Positions 1 through 9,451 of a stretch of 64,000 bases of DNA are shown piece by piece (position 1 is the first letter of the stretch; each line of letters begins with the position of its first letter). The notes under the pieces are model-generated. The model was not told the DNA's origin, ran no database searches, and saw only the letters and a list, made by a program, of their open reading frames with translations. The position numbers and the translations under genes were made by a program. This DNA comes from Streptomyces sp. CB01635. Lineage in GTDB: Bacteria; Actinomycetota; Actinomycetes; Streptomycetales; Streptomycetaceae. The DNA lies in contig NZ_NNBL01000022.1 of assembly GCF_002803065.1 (NCBI RefSeq), forward strand, positions 62,001 to 126,000, read 5' to 3'.

Positions 1-1
1 C

Positions 2-1189
2 ACGTTCATCGGGCAGCTCACCGAGTGGGCGGGCGAAGGGCGCGGCTGGTTCGAGGACTTCACCGCGGACGGGCCCGACGCGCTGCGTGCCGAGCTCGAC
101 GAGGCCGGCAGCGCCGCGACGGCCGCGGTGGTCGAGCTGCGCGACTGGATGCGCGACGTGTACGCGCCCGCGATCGAGGGCTCGCCCGACACGGTGGGCC
201 GCGAGCGGTACGCCCGCTGGTCGCGCTACTACAACGGCACGGACCTCGACCTCGACGAGGCGTACGCGTACGGCTGGGCGGAGTACCACCGCCTGCTCGG
301 CGAGATGAGGACCGAGGCGGAGAAGATCCTGCCCGGTGCCGCGACGCCGTGGGTGGCGCTCGCGCACCTCGACGAGCACGGCACGCACATCGAGGGCGTG
401 GAGGAGGTGCAGCGCTGGCTCCAGGGCGTGATGGACGAGGCGATCGAGGCTCTCGACGGCACGCACTTCGAACTCGCGGAGCGGGTACGCAAGGTGGAGT
501 CCATGATCGCCCCGGCGGGCAGCGCCGCGGCGCCCTACTACACGGCGCCGTCGGAGGACTTCTCGCGGCCGGGGCGCACCTGGCTGCCGACGATGGGCCA
601 GACCCGGTTCCCCGTCTACGACCTGGTCTCCACCTGGTACCACGAGGGCGTACCCGGTCACCATCTCCAGATCGCGCAGTGGACGCACGTCGCGGACAGC
701 CTCTCCCGCTACCAGGCGAGCGTCGGCATGGTGAGCGCCAACGCCGAGGGGTGGGCGCTGTACGCGGAGCGTCTGATGGACGAGCTGGGCTTCCTCACGG
801 ACGCCGAGCGGCGGCTCGGATATCTGGACGCGCAGATGATGCGCGCGACCCGCGTCATCGTCGACATCGGCATGCACCTGGAGCTGGAGATCCCGGCGGA
901 CTCGCCGTTCCACCCGGGCGAGCGGTGGACGCCCGCCCTCGCGCAGGAGTTCTTCGGCGCGCACAGCAGCCGGCCCGCGGACTTCGTGGAGAGCGAGCTG
1001 ACCCGCTATCTGTCCATCCCCGGGCAGGCGATCGGCTACAAGCTGGGCGAGCGCGCGTGGCTGCTCGGCCGCGCGGGCGCGCAGGCGAGGCACGGGGACG
1101 CGTTCGACGCGAAGGCCTGGCACATGGCGGCTCTCTCGCAGGGATCGCTCGGCCTGGACGACCTGGTGGACGAGCTGTCCCAGCTGTGA
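2..1189 (+). CDS. DUF885 family putative metallopeptidase, C-terminal part
   Basis: The open frame runs in from the left edge of the window, so the N-terminus is missing and the ATG at 128 is internal. About 395 residues are visible. The motif YHEGVPGHHLQ (near 637-670) is the HExxxGH-type signature of the DUF885 family, whose members are predicted zinc-dependent carboxypeptidase-like enzymes. Further downstream come an alpha-helical stretch and the GQAIGYKLGER segment usual in this family. The protein ends at a TGA. The next gene is convergent. No substrate can be assigned. The family call is secure from the motif, but the peptidase activity is inferred. Confidence 0.85.
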   Translation, partial: TFIGQLTEWAGEGRGWFEDFTADGPDALRAELDEAGSAATAAVVELRDWMRDVYAPAIEGSPDTVGRERYARWSRYYNGTDLDLDEAYAYGWAEYHRLLGEMRTEAEKILPGAATPWVALAHLDEHGTHIEGVEEVQRWLQGVMDEAIEALDGTHFELAERVRKVESMIAPAGSAAAPYYTAPSEDFSRPGRTWLPTMGQTRFPVYDLVSTWYHEGVPGHHLQIAQWTHVADSLSRYQASVGMVSANAEGWALYAERLMDELGFLTDAERRLGYLDAQMMRATRVIVDIGMHLELEIPADSPFHPGERWTPALAQEFFGAHSSRPADFVESELTRYLSIPGQAIGYKLGERAWLLGRAGAQARHGDAFDAKAWHMAALSQGSLGLDDLVDELSQL

Positions 1190-1251
1190 CTCGATTGCGG
1201 GCGGCGGCACTTGGCGGCTGCCGCCCGCACATCCACGTTCCCGGTGCTCGC

Positions 1252-1737
1252 TCAGCAGCCGCAGTCGTCCGAGTCCACCGGCGCCGTCAGCGGGTCGGCG
1301 TCGCGCTGCGCGGGCCCCTCCCACGTCTCGTACGCGAAGCCCTCCCGCGCCCAGTACTCGAAGCCGCCGAGCATCTCCTTGACCTGGAAGCCGAGTTCGG
1401 CGAGGGCGAGAGCGGCGCGCGTGGCGCCGTTGCAGCCCGGACCCCAGCAGTACGTGACGACGGGCACGGACCTGTCGAGGAGCTGTTCGGCCTGCTCGGC
1501 GATGAGCGCGGCGGGCAGGTGGACCGCGCCGGGTACGTGCCCCTGGTCCCACGAGGCGGTGGAGCGGGTGTCGATGACGACGAAGCCCGGGTCCCCGTCC
1601 GCGGCGAGCGCCGAGGCGACGTCGGACACATCGGCGTGGAAGGCAAGGCTCGCGCCGAAGTACGCAGCGGCTGCGGCGGGGGACGCCGGGGGCACACGGA
1701 GCACGGAGTTGGGGGTGACGGTGGTGGTCGCGGTCAT
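1252..1737 (-). CDS. Rhodanese-domain protein
   Basis: A 161-aa single-domain rhodanese (sulfurtransferase-like) protein. It shows the VIDTRS strand, the GHVPGAVHLP motif and an active-site-like loop, YCWGPGCNGATRA, with a cysteine at the expected position. The C-terminus ends in DDCGC. ATG at 1737 was chosen because it has an upstream GGGAGG ribosome site; the longer frame to 1845 would run through the promoter region. The gene is divergent from an Lrp/AsnC regulator, which may control it. Single-domain rhodaneses move sulfane sulfur or act as regulatory domains, and the sequence does not show which applies here. Confidence 0.88.
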   Translation of the reverse strand: MTATTTVTPNSVLRVPPASPAAAAAYFGASLAFHADVSDVASALAADGDPGFVVIDTRSTASWDQGHVPGAVHLPAALIAEQAEQLLDRSVPVVTYCWGPGCNGATRAALALAELGFQVKEMLGGFEYWAREGFAYETWEGPAQRDADPLTAPVDSDDCGC

Positions 1738-1796
1738 GATGTCGGCCTCCCGGGCGAATCGCTGCGGGCCGCACGGCCGTGCCGCCCTCGACCAGA

Positions 1797-1825
1797 AATC
1801 TATGGTCCCTGACGATCTTCCTGAA
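1797..1825 (-). promoter_or_regulatory. Putative promoter of the rhodanese gene
   Basis: On the minus strand TTCAGG (1820-1825) and TAGATT (1797-1802) are separated by 17 nt. This fits a vegetative -35/-10 pair about 60 nt upstream of the rhodanese start. It was identified by eye only. Confidence 0.4.
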
Positions 1826-1831
1826 GTGACG

Positions 1832-1863
1832 ATCCCCGGCATCACCCTTGATCTGCCGGGGAT
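1832..1863. promoter_or_regulatory. Inverted repeat upstream of Lrp/AsnC gene
   Basis: ATCCCCGG (1832-1839) and CCGGGGAT (1856-1863) form a perfect 8-bp inverted repeat with a 16-nt spacer. It lies between the divergent rhodanese and Lrp/AsnC genes, about 20 nt before the latter. A regulator-binding site is plausible, since Lrp-family proteins usually bind next to their own gene. Confidence 0.4.
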
Positions 1864-1883
1864 GTCCCTGCTATTCCTGCCGC

Positions 1884-2339
1884 ATGACCGGTGAATCCCC
1901 GTACACCACCGACGCCACCGACTGGCGCATCCTCGACGTCCTCCAGCGCGAGGGCCGGGCGAGCTACGCCGAGCTCGCCCGGGCCGTCTCCATGTCCGCG
2001 AGCGCCGTCACCGAGCGGGTGAAGCGCCTCGAGGAGGCCGGGGTGATCGCGGGGTACGCGGCGGTGGTCGTCCCCGAGCGGATCGGCCTGCCCATCCTGG
2101 CGTTCGTACGGCTGCGCTATCCGAACGGGCACTACAAGCCGTTCCACGACCTCGTCGAGGTGACGCCGGAGATCCTGGAGGCGCACCACGTCACCGGCGA
2201 CGACTGCTTCGTCATCAAGGTCGCGGCCCGCTCGATGAAGCACCTGGAGGAGGTCTCCGGCAGGATCGGCGCGCTCGGCTCGGTGACGACCAGCGTGGTC
2301 TACTCGTCCCCACTGCCCCGGCGGCCGCTCGGCCACTGA
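1884..2339 (+). CDS. Lrp/AsnC family transcriptional regulator
   Basis: A 151-aa protein with an N-terminal AsnC-type helix-turn-helix (WRILDVLQREGRASYAELA followed by SASAVTERVKRLEEAGVI). The C-terminal part is an alpha/beta RAM-like effector domain containing HHVTGDDCFVIKV. ATG at 1884 was chosen because the protein then begins just before the first helix. There is no ribosome site, but TATTCC lies about 8 nt upstream, so the transcript may be leaderless. The gene is divergent from the rhodanese gene, with an inverted repeat between them. The ligand is unknown; amino acids are usual for the family. Confidence 0.9.
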   Translation: MTGESPYTTDATDWRILDVLQREGRASYAELARAVSMSASAVTERVKRLEEAGVIAGYAAVVVPERIGLPILAFVRLRYPNGHYKPFHDLVEVTPEILEAHHVTGDDCFVIKVAARSMKHLEEVSGRIGALGSVTTSVVYSSPLPRRPLGH

Positions 2340-2357
2340 CCCGCCGCCAAAAGTGGC

Positions 2358-5354
2358 TCAGGTCCGCTGCCGTACGACCGAACCCGACCGCCCCTTCACG
2401 ATCTCCAGCTGCGCGTGCACCCGGCGCCGCAGGTCGGCGACGTGGCTGACGATGCCGACGCTGCGGTCCCGCTCGCGCAGGGAGTCCAGGACGTCGAGCA
2501 CCTCGTCCAGGGTCTGGTCGTCGAGGCTGCCGAAGCCCTCGTCGATGAAGAGTGTGTCGAGGCGGACACCGCCCGCCTCGTCCGTGACGACGTCCGCGAG
2601 GCCGAGGGCGAGGGCGAGCGACGCGAAGAACGTCTCACCGCCGGAGAGTGTCGCGGTGTCCCGTTCGCGCCCCGTCCATGCGTCGACGACATGCAGGCCG
2701 AGGCCCGAACGGCCGCGCCCCGAACGGCCGTCGGAGTGCACGAGCGTGTAGCGGCCCGACGACATGCGGGCCAGCCGCGCGGTCGCGGCGGCCGCGACCT
2801 GTTCGAGCCGGGCCGCGAGCACATAGGACTCCAGGCGCATCTTGCGCTCGTTGTCCGCGGACGTCCCGGCGGCGAGGCCTGCCATGCGCGCCACGCGGTC
2901 GTACGCGGCGCGCAGCGGTGCGAGCCGTCGCACGGCCGTGGCGCAGCGGGCCGAGAGCCGGTCGATCTCGGTGCAGCGGCGGGCCGCGTCGTCGCGCGCG
3001 GAGGCCGCCTCACGCACCCGTCGGTCGGCCGCCTCGGCGGCAAACAGCGCCGCGGCCACATCGGCGGGCGCCTGCCGGGCCGCTGCCGCGGTGTCGTCCT
3101 CGGCGAGTACGGCGCGCACCGCGGCCTCCTCGAACTGGCGGGCGTCGAGCCGGTGTTGCAGCTCCCGATGCTGGGCGTCGTCCAGGAGGGCGGCGCCGGC
3201 GGCCTCCGGCGTGTCGAACCCGGCGCGGAAGGCCGCGTCGGCGAGTCGCGCGTCCGCGTCCTTGAGCCGCTTGGCGGCCTCGTCGGCGCCCCGGGCGGCG
3301 TCCGCGGCGGCTGTGAGCTGCGCGGCGAGGCGTTCCAGCTGCACGGCGCGCGCACCCACACTGGCCTCCGACCCGCGCGCCTGGGCCAACTCACGCTCCA
3401 GGACGCCCTGTTCACGGTCGACACCCTCGCGCAGGGTGGCGCGGGCGACGGCGCGACGTGCGGCTTCCTGCTGCGCGGCGAGTCTGCGGTCGTGCTCGCC
3501 CTCGGCCTGGCCGAGGGCCTCACGCGCGGCGTGCAGCCCGGAGGCGAGGCCTCGCGCCTCGGCGTGTCGCGCGCGCAACTCGTCGGCCGCTTCGGCGAGT
3601 TCCACGGCGGATGCCTCTCCGGCGGCGGCCGTCGCGGCGGAAAGTGACTCGCGCACTGCGGCGAGCCGGCTCTCCTGCGCGGTGCGCGCGTCGTCCGCGC
3701 GGCGGTACGCGGCGAGGGCGGACTCCTCGGCGTCGCGGCCCACGTGCTCCGCGGTCTTGCGCATGGGGTCGGGGTGGTCGGTGGACCCGCACACCGCGCA
3801 GCTCTCGCCGGGGACGAGCTGCGCGGCCAGCTCGGCCGCGATCCCGTTCAGCCGCTGTTCCTTGAGGCCGAGCCAGCGCTCATGGGCGGCCGCGGCTTCC
3901 TCGCGGGCGCGCAGGGTGCGGGTCTGGGCGTCGGCGGCCTCGCCGGTGAGCCGGTCGCGGCGCCGGGCGGACGCCAGCTTCTGCTGCGCGGGCTCCAGTT
4001 GACCCACCAGGTGTTCGGCGCGCGTCGCGGCGTCCTGCGCGGACTCGACGGCTGCCTGGAGCGCGGCCCGGGCGCTGTCCCAGCCGTCGAGCCAGCTCGC
4101 CGAGTCCTGGAGCAGTTCGTCGTCGGCGCGCTCCTGGCGGTCGAGTCCGTGGCGCTGCCCGGCGAGTTCCGTCAGGCGCAGCTCGGCGCGCCGGGCGGAC
4201 TCCAGGCCGCCCAGCTCCTCGGCCGTCTTCCGCGCGGCGGCGGCGAGGCCCGCCGCGCCGGCGCCGTCGTACGAGTCGGGCAGCGTGGCACGCGCGCGTG
4301 TGTCCTCGCTCGTGGCCCTGCGGTGTTCGGTTTCCGCGGCCTCGCGCAGCGCGAGTGCGGGGGCGACGGCCTCGGCCTTGCGGCCCCACGCCATGCGCTC
4401 CTGGACCCGCCGGTGTTCGTCGGCACGCTCGTCGAGCCGGGCGGCCCGCTCCCGCGCCTCCTCGAACCGCCGCTGCAGCCGCTGCACTTCCTGTACGCCG
4501 GCCAGGTCGCGCTGCGCCTCGGTGCGGGCCGCGTCGGCGGCGGTCAGCGCGAGGTGCGCGACGGTGAGCCGCTCGCGGATGGTGGAGCGGGCGACGGCGG
4601 CCCAGGTGAGGACGGAGTCGGCGAGCCCGGGGTCGCCGGGCGCGGCGTCGGTGGCGGGCAGTTCGACGATGTTCCCTGCGGCCTGCTGCATGCGGTGGGC
4701 GTCGGCGAGCAACTCGGCGTCCGCCGCGCGCACTTCGCTCTCGGCGGCGCGGCGGCGCTCGGCGAGCCGCTGCTCGGCCGCGGCGAAGCGCCGGGTGTCG
4801 AAGAGCCGGCCGAGGAGCTTGCCGCGGGCTTCGGCGTCGGCCCGCAGGAACCGCGCGAAGTCCCCCTGCGGCAGCAGGACGACCTGGCAGAACTGTTCCT
4901 TGCTCATGCCGAGGAGCTGGCTGATCTCCTCGCCGATCTCCTGGTGGGAGCGGCTGAGGTCCTTCCAGGTGCCCGCCGTGGCGTCGTACTCGCGCAGCCA
5001 GCTCTGGGCCTTGTCCGTGGTGGTGCCCGTGCCGCGCTTCTTGGGACGCTCCCACGGGGGCTGCCGGGTCAGCTCCAGGCGGCGGCCCGCGACGGTGAGG
5101 TCGAGGGCGACCTCGGTCCGCGTACCGGGCGCGGCGTGGTCGCTGCGCAGGGACGTGCCCTGGCCGCCGCCCTGCCGGGCGCCGGGCACCGAGCCGTACA
5201 GGGCGTAGCAGACGGCGTCGAGGACGGAGGTCTTCCCGGCGCCCGTCGGGCCGTGGAGCAGGAAGAGGCCCGCCGACGACAGGTCGTCGAAGTCGACTTC
5301 CTGGCTTGCGCCGAAGGGTCCGAAGGCGGTGATCCGCAGCCGGTGGAGCCTCAT
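2358..5354 (-). CDS. sbcC: Exonuclease subunit SbcC (Rad50-like ATPase)
   Basis: A 998-aa SMC-like ATPase of the Mre11-Rad50 type. It starts MRLHRLRITAFGPFG and has a Walker A motif GPTGAGKTS near residue 35. Two long Ala/Glu/Arg-rich coiled-coil arms are joined by a zinc-hook motif CAVCG near residue 517. The ABC signature LSGGETF and the Walker B motif LFIDEGFGSLD lie near the C-terminus. With SbcD it forms an ATP-dependent nuclease that opens hairpins and processes DNA ends. Its ATG overlaps the sbcD stop codon by 4 nt (ATGA), which indicates translational coupling. Confidence 0.96.
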   Translation of the reverse strand: MRLHRLRITAFGPFGASQEVDFDDLSSAGLFLLHGPTGAGKTSVLDAVCYALYGSVPGARQGGGQGTSLRSDHAAPGTRTEVALDLTVAGRRLELTRQPPWERPKKRGTGTTTDKAQSWLREYDATAGTWKDLSRSHQEIGEEISQLLGMSKEQFCQVVLLPQGDFARFLRADAEARGKLLGRLFDTRRFAAAEQRLAERRRAAESEVRAADAELLADAHRMQQAAGNIVELPATDAAPGDPGLADSVLTWAAVARSTIRERLTVAHLALTAADAARTEAQRDLAGVQEVQRLQRRFEEARERAARLDERADEHRRVQERMAWGRKAEAVAPALALREAAETEHRRATSEDTRARATLPDSYDGAGAAGLAAAARKTAEELGGLESARRAELRLTELAGQRHGLDRQERADDELLQDSASWLDGWDSARAALQAAVESAQDAATRAEHLVGQLEPAQQKLASARRRDRLTGEAADAQTRTLRAREEAAAAHERWLGLKEQRLNGIAAELAAQLVPGESCAVCGSTDHPDPMRKTAEHVGRDAEESALAAYRRADDARTAQESRLAAVRESLSAATAAAGEASAVELAEAADELRARHAEARGLASGLHAAREALGQAEGEHDRRLAAQQEAARRAVARATLREGVDREQGVLERELAQARGSEASVGARAVQLERLAAQLTAAADAARGADEAAKRLKDADARLADAAFRAGFDTPEAAGAALLDDAQHRELQHRLDARQFEEAAVRAVLAEDDTAAAARQAPADVAAALFAAEAADRRVREAASARDDAARRCTEIDRLSARCATAVRRLAPLRAAYDRVARMAGLAAGTSADNERKMRLESYVLAARLEQVAAAATARLARMSSGRYTLVHSDGRSGRGRSGLGLHVVDAWTGRERDTATLSGGETFFASLALALGLADVVTDEAGGVRLDTLFIDEGFGSLDDQTLDEVLDVLDSLRERDRSVGIVSHVADLRRRVHAQLEIVKGRSGSVVRQRT

Positions 5355-6514
5355 CGGGCGACCTCGCGCCGGGTGTCGTCGACGCGTACGGCGTCGAGCG
5401 CCTCACGCAGGACGGCGCGCTCGCGCTCGTCGGGTCCGGCGCCGCGCACGTGGGAAACGAAGTCCTCCGCGATCTGCTGGTCGTCGCGCCCCTTGAGCCG
5501 CTGCGCGTACGAGACGTCGGGGTCCTCGGGGGCGCGCTGCGGGTCGAAGGCGAGGCTGAGCGTGTGCGGGAACCGCTCGGTGAGGCGGGCCATGGGGTCG
5601 TCGGGCCTGACCGGGTCGGTGAGGGTGGCCTCGACCCACGCCTCCTCGTGCGTGGCGAGGTCCGGGCGCGCGAGCAGGTCCGCGAGGTCCCCGCGGATCC
5701 GGGCGAGCGGCCTGGGGACCGGGCAGTCGACGCGCTCGGCGGCCGCGAAGCCGTCCGCGTCCAGGTCGACGAGCCACATGCTCTTGCGGTGGTCGGCCTC
5801 GGAGAAGGAGTACGGGAGCGGCGAGCCGGAGTAGCGCACGCGCTCGGAGATGACCTGGCTGCCGTGCAGATGGCCGAGCGCCACATAGTCGACGCCGTCG
5901 AAGACGCCGGAGGGGACGGCGGCGACTCCGCCGACAGTGATGTCGCGCTCGCTGTCGCTGGCCTCGCCGCCGGTGACGAAGGCGTGCGCGAGGACGACGG
6001 ACCGGGTGCCTGCCGGGCGCTCGGCGAGATCGGCCCGCACCCGGCCCATGGCGGCGGCCAGGACGGCCTCGTGGCCCGGCTTCGACACCGCGAACTCGTC
6101 CTTCACCAGCGCCGGTTCGAGATAGGGCAGTCCGTAGAAGGCCACGTCACCCGTGGCGTCCGGGATCAGGACGGGGGTCGCGCAGGCGCCGGGGTCGGTG
6201 CGCAGGTGGATGCCGGCGCGGCCGATGAGCCCGGCGCCGACGCCGAGGCGGCGCGCCGAGTCATGGTTCCCGGAGATCATCACCGTGGGGATGCCCTGCT
6301 CGGCGAGGCGGTGCAGGGCGTCGTCGAACAGCTCGACCGCGGCGAGAGGCGGCACCGCGCGGTCGTACACGTCGCCCGACACGACCACCGCGTCGACGTC
6401 CCGCTCACGGACGGTCGCGACGAGGTGACCGATGAACTCGGCCTGGGCGCCGAGCATGTTCACCCGGTGGAACGCCCGGCCGAGATGCCAGTCGGAAGTG
6501 TGCAGCAGCCTCAT
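5351..6514 (-). CDS. sbcD: Exonuclease subunit SbcD (Mre11-like nuclease)
   Basis: A 387-aa calcineurin-type metallophosphoesterase. The metal-binding motifs appear in order: TSDWHLG at the N-terminus, VSGDVYDR near residue 46, ISGNHDS near residue 80 and LGHLHGSQ near residue 212. It is the nuclease partner of SbcC, encoded immediately downstream with a 4-nt overlap. The length is normal for the family. Whether it is co-transcribed with the YigZ gene, which ends 96 nt upstream, is unclear. Confidence 0.96.
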   Translation of the reverse strand: MRLLHTSDWHLGRAFHRVNMLGAQAEFIGHLVATVRERDVDAVVVSGDVYDRAVPPLAAVELFDDALHRLAEQGIPTVMISGNHDSARRLGVGAGLIGRAGIHLRTDPGACATPVLIPDATGDVAFYGLPYLEPALVKDEFAVSKPGHEAVLAAAMGRVRADLAERPAGTRSVVLAHAFVTGGEASDSERDITVGGVAAVPSGVFDGVDYVALGHLHGSQVISERVRYSGSPLPYSFSEADHRKSMWLVDLDADGFAAAERVDCPVPRPLARIRGDLADLLARPDLATHEEAWVEATLTDPVRPDDPMARLTERFPHTLSLAFDPQRAPEDPDVSYAQRLKGRDDQQIAEDFVSHVRGAGPDERERAVLREALDAVRVDDTRREVAR

Positions 6515-6610
6515 GATCCCCGAGACTAACGGGCGGGTCGGACATCACGGGCGGCTACTCGCGTATCGGCACCTGCTCCGCCGCGCACGCGTCCCGCCCG
6601 CCGGTGCCGG

Positions 6611-7237
6611 TCACGCGTCCCCGTACGCCTCTCCCCCCAGCTCGAACTCCGCGGTGCCGGCGGTGACATCGGCCAGCCACGCACGGAACGTGTCCACGTC
6701 GGCGTCCGGCAGACCGATCTCGATCGTGACCGCCTCCCCGTAACGGACGTCACGCACCTCACGTCCCGTGGACCGCAGATCGTTCTGCACCTTGCCGGCG
6801 CGCTGGTGGTCGACGGTGACGGTGGCGAGCCGGAAGCGGCGGCGGGTGAGGGTGCCCAGCGCGTCGAGCGCCTCGCCGACCGCTCCTCCGTAGGCGCGGA
6901 TGAGGCCGCCCGCGCCGAGCTTCACGCCTCCGTAGTAGCGGGTCACGACGGCGACGACGTACCGCATCTCGCGGCGCGTGAGCATCTGGAGCATGGGGAC
7001 GCCCGCCGTGCCGCCCGGTTCGCCGTCGTCGCTCGCCTTCTGCACGGAGGCGTCGGCGCCGATGACGTACGCGTAGCAGTTGTGGGACGCGGTGGGGTGC
7101 TCCTTGCGGATGCGCGCCACGAAGTCCTGGGCCTCGCGCTCGGTGGCCGCGGGCGCGAGCGCGCACAGGAACCGGGAGCGGTTGATCTCGGTCTCGTGCA
7201 CGCCCTCACGGGCCACGGTGCGGTACTCGTCCTGCAT
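6611..7237 (-). CDS. YigZ/IMPACT family protein
   Basis: A 208-aa protein with the N-terminal UPF0029 (IMPACT) domain. Characteristic segments are INRSRFLCALAP, the DDGEPGGTAG loop and TRYYGGVKLGAGGL, followed by a ferredoxin-like C-terminal domain. ATG at 7237 was chosen because homologues begin a few residues before this point. The open frame continues far upstream to 8992, but that extension is antisense to the permease gene and compositionally unlike protein. Members are linked to translation or stress control in eukaryotes; the bacterial role is not settled. Confidence 0.92.
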   Translation of the reverse strand: MQDEYRTVAREGVHETEINRSRFLCALAPAATEREAQDFVARIRKEHPTASHNCYAYVIGADASVQKASDDGEPGGTAGVPMLQMLTRREMRYVVAVVTRYYGGVKLGAGGLIRAYGGAVGEALDALGTLTRRRFRLATVTVDHQRAGKVQNDLRSTGREVRDVRYGEAVTIEIGLPDADVDTFRAWLADVTAGTAEFELGGEAYGDA

Positions 7238-7408
7238 CCGGCCAGCGTATGCCGCGTGCCGGCGTTCGCTCGCCCCGCCCGTCGCCCGGGTCACGCGGTG
7301 GTGGATACTCGCTCGTCGTCGCAGCGGTCGCGGGACGTTCTGTCCTGCGACTTCCTGCGGGATGCACGCCCAGGGTCCGTACCGGCACGACAGAAAGCAG
7401 TTCCGCCC

Positions 7409-9385
7409 ATGACCGGCACGCAGACCGAACGCGCCGAAAGCACGGCCGTCCGGCCGCCGTCCCCACGATGGCGGTCCTGGCTCCTCGAGGGTCTGAGCGA
7501 GACGACGGCCCGGCATCCGGGACCGCACGGCACGCCGCCGGCCGAGCACAAGGGCCACACCTGGTGGCGGGTGATGTGCCTGACGGGCGTGGACTACTTC
7601 TCGACCCTCGGCTACCAGCCGGGCATCGCCGCCCTCGCCGCGGGACTGCTCTCCCCGCTGGCCACCCTGGTCCTGATCGCGCTCACGCTCGGCGGCGCGC
7701 TGCCGGTCTACCGCCGCGTCGCCAAGGAGTCCCCGCACGGCGAGGGTTCCATCGCGATGCTGGAACGGCTCCTTCCGTGGTGGGCGGGGAAGCTGTTCGT
7801 CCTGGTGCTGCTCGGGTTCGCCGCCACGGACTTCATGATCACGATCACGCTGTCGGCGGCGGACGCCGCGGCGCACGTCGTCGAGAACCCCTTCGCGCCC
7901 GCCTCGCTCGACGGCGCGAACACCTGGATCACGCTGTTCCTGGTGGCGGGCCTCGGCGCGGTGTTCCTCAAGGGATTCCGTGAGGCGATACGGGTGGCGG
8001 TCGTGCTCGTCGCCCTCTATCTCATGCTGAACGTGGTCGTACTCATGACCGCCGCCTGGCACGTCCTGACCGAGCCGGTGAAGATCGGCAACTGGTGGGA
8101 CGCCATGACCGCCGCGCACTCCTCGCCCGTCGCGATGATCGGCGTGGCGCTCCTCGTCTTCCCGAAGCTGGCGCTCGGCATGTCCGGCTTCGAGACGGGC
8201 GTCGCCGTGATGCCCCAGGTACGCGGCGACGCCACGGACACGTACGAGCGGCCCGCGGGACGGGTGCGGGACACCCGCAAGCTGCTCACCACGGCCGCGC
8301 TGATCATGAGCGGTTTCCTGCTGCTCTCCAGCCTCGCGACGACGATCCTCATCCCCCAGTCCGCGTTCGAGAGCGGCGGCCCGGCCAACGGCCGCGCCCT
8401 CGCGTTCCTCGCGCACCAGTACCTGGGCGAGGGCTTCGGCACGGTGTACGACGTCTCCACCATCGCCATCCTGTGGTTCGCCGGCGCCTCCGCACTCGCG
8501 GGGCTCCTCAACCTCGTGCCGCGCTATCTGCCGCGCTACGGCATGGCCCCGGAGTGGACGCGCGCCGTCCGCCCGCTGGTGCTCCTCTTCATGGCGATCG
8601 CGGTCTTCATCACGCTCTGGTTCAACGCGAACGTCGACGACCAGAGCGGTGCGTACGCGACCGGTGTCCTGGTCCTGATGCTGTCTGCGTCGTTCGCCTC
8701 GACGGTCGCGGTGCGCTCGCGCGGGCGCCGGGCCGCGACCATCGGCTTCGGGGCGATCACCGCCGTATTCGGGTACACACTCGTCACGAACGTCATCGAG
8801 CGGCCCGACGGCATCAAGATCGCCCTCCTCTTCATCGTCGGCATCCTCCTCACCTCGTTCGCGTCGCGCGTGCACCGCGCGTTCGAACTGCGGGCGGGCG
8901 ACGTCACGTTCGACGCGACGGCGGCGCGGATCATCGACGAGGCCGCGGGCCACGGCCCGCTGCGGATCATCGCGAACGAGCCCGACGAGCACTCAAAGGC
9001 CGAGTACCGCGCCAAGGAGTACAGCCAGCGCGAGCAGACCCACATCCCGGACGGGCGGCCCGTCCTGTTCCTTGAGGTCTTCGTCCACGACTCGTCGGAC
9101 TTCACCGCGCCGGTGGAGGTCCATGGGGACGAGAAGCACGGCGTACGCCGCCTGCGCGTCCAGGGCGCGGGCGTGCCGAACACCATCGCGGCCGTCCTGA
9201 TGAGCCTGAGGACCCGCACGGGCGAGATGCCGCACGCGTACTTCAACTGGACCGAGGGCCACCCCGTCAGCCATCTGCTGCGCTTCCTGGTGTTCGGCGA
9301 CGGCGAGGTCGCGCCGGTCACCCGCGAGGTGCTGCGCCGCGCCGAGCCCGACCCCGCCCTGCGGCCCCGCGTCCACGTGGGCTGA
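7409..9385 (+). CDS. APC-type amino acid permease
   Basis: A 658-aa integral membrane protein. A short cytoplasmic N-terminus is followed by about twelve hydrophobic segments beginning near residue 50. The first helices carry GVDYFSTLGYQPG and a glycine-rich LTLGGALPVYRR segment, as in the APC superfamily. After the last membrane span near residue 500 comes a soluble tail of about 150 residues with HIPDGRPVLFLEVFVHD. The substrate cannot be read from sequence, and some such proteins move potassium or amino acids. The 171-nt region upstream has no obvious ribosome site apart from AAAGCAG. Confidence 0.85.
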   Translation: MTGTQTERAESTAVRPPSPRWRSWLLEGLSETTARHPGPHGTPPAEHKGHTWWRVMCLTGVDYFSTLGYQPGIAALAAGLLSPLATLVLIALTLGGALPVYRRVAKESPHGEGSIAMLERLLPWWAGKLFVLVLLGFAATDFMITITLSAADAAAHVVENPFAPASLDGANTWITLFLVAGLGAVFLKGFREAIRVAVVLVALYLMLNVVVLMTAAWHVLTEPVKIGNWWDAMTAAHSSPVAMIGVALLVFPKLALGMSGFETGVAVMPQVRGDATDTYERPAGRVRDTRKLLTTAALIMSGFLLLSSLATTILIPQSAFESGGPANGRALAFLAHQYLGEGFGTVYDVSTIAILWFAGASALAGLLNLVPRYLPRYGMAPEWTRAVRPLVLLFMAIAVFITLWFNANVDDQSGAYATGVLVLMLSASFASTVAVRSRGRRAATIGFGAITAVFGYTLVTNVIERPDGIKIALLFIVGILLTSFASRVHRAFELRAGDVTFDATAARIIDEAAGHGPLRIIANEPDEHSKAEYRAKEYSQREQTHIPDGRPVLFLEVFVHDSSDFTAPVEVHGDEKHGVRRLRVQGAGVPNTIAAVLMSLRTRTGEMPHAYFNWTEGHPVSHLLRFLVFGDGEVAPVTREVLRRAEPDPALRPRVHVG

Positions 9386-9451
9386 CCTGCGCGCGCCGCA
9401 CTCCGGAATAGGATGTGGCGCCCACGTGTGGGGGACGGAGGGCGAGGGGAC

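Noticed and set aside
2415..5834. Long plus-strand frames of 410-696 aa across sbcC and sbcD
   Set aside because: They are antisense to well-supported genes and show no family motifs.
6611..8992. A 793-aa protein on the minus strand
   Set aside because: Only the last 208 residues match a known family. The upstream part is antisense to the APC permease and consists of the Arg/Glu/Asp/Gly-rich sequence typical of shadow frames in high-GC DNA.
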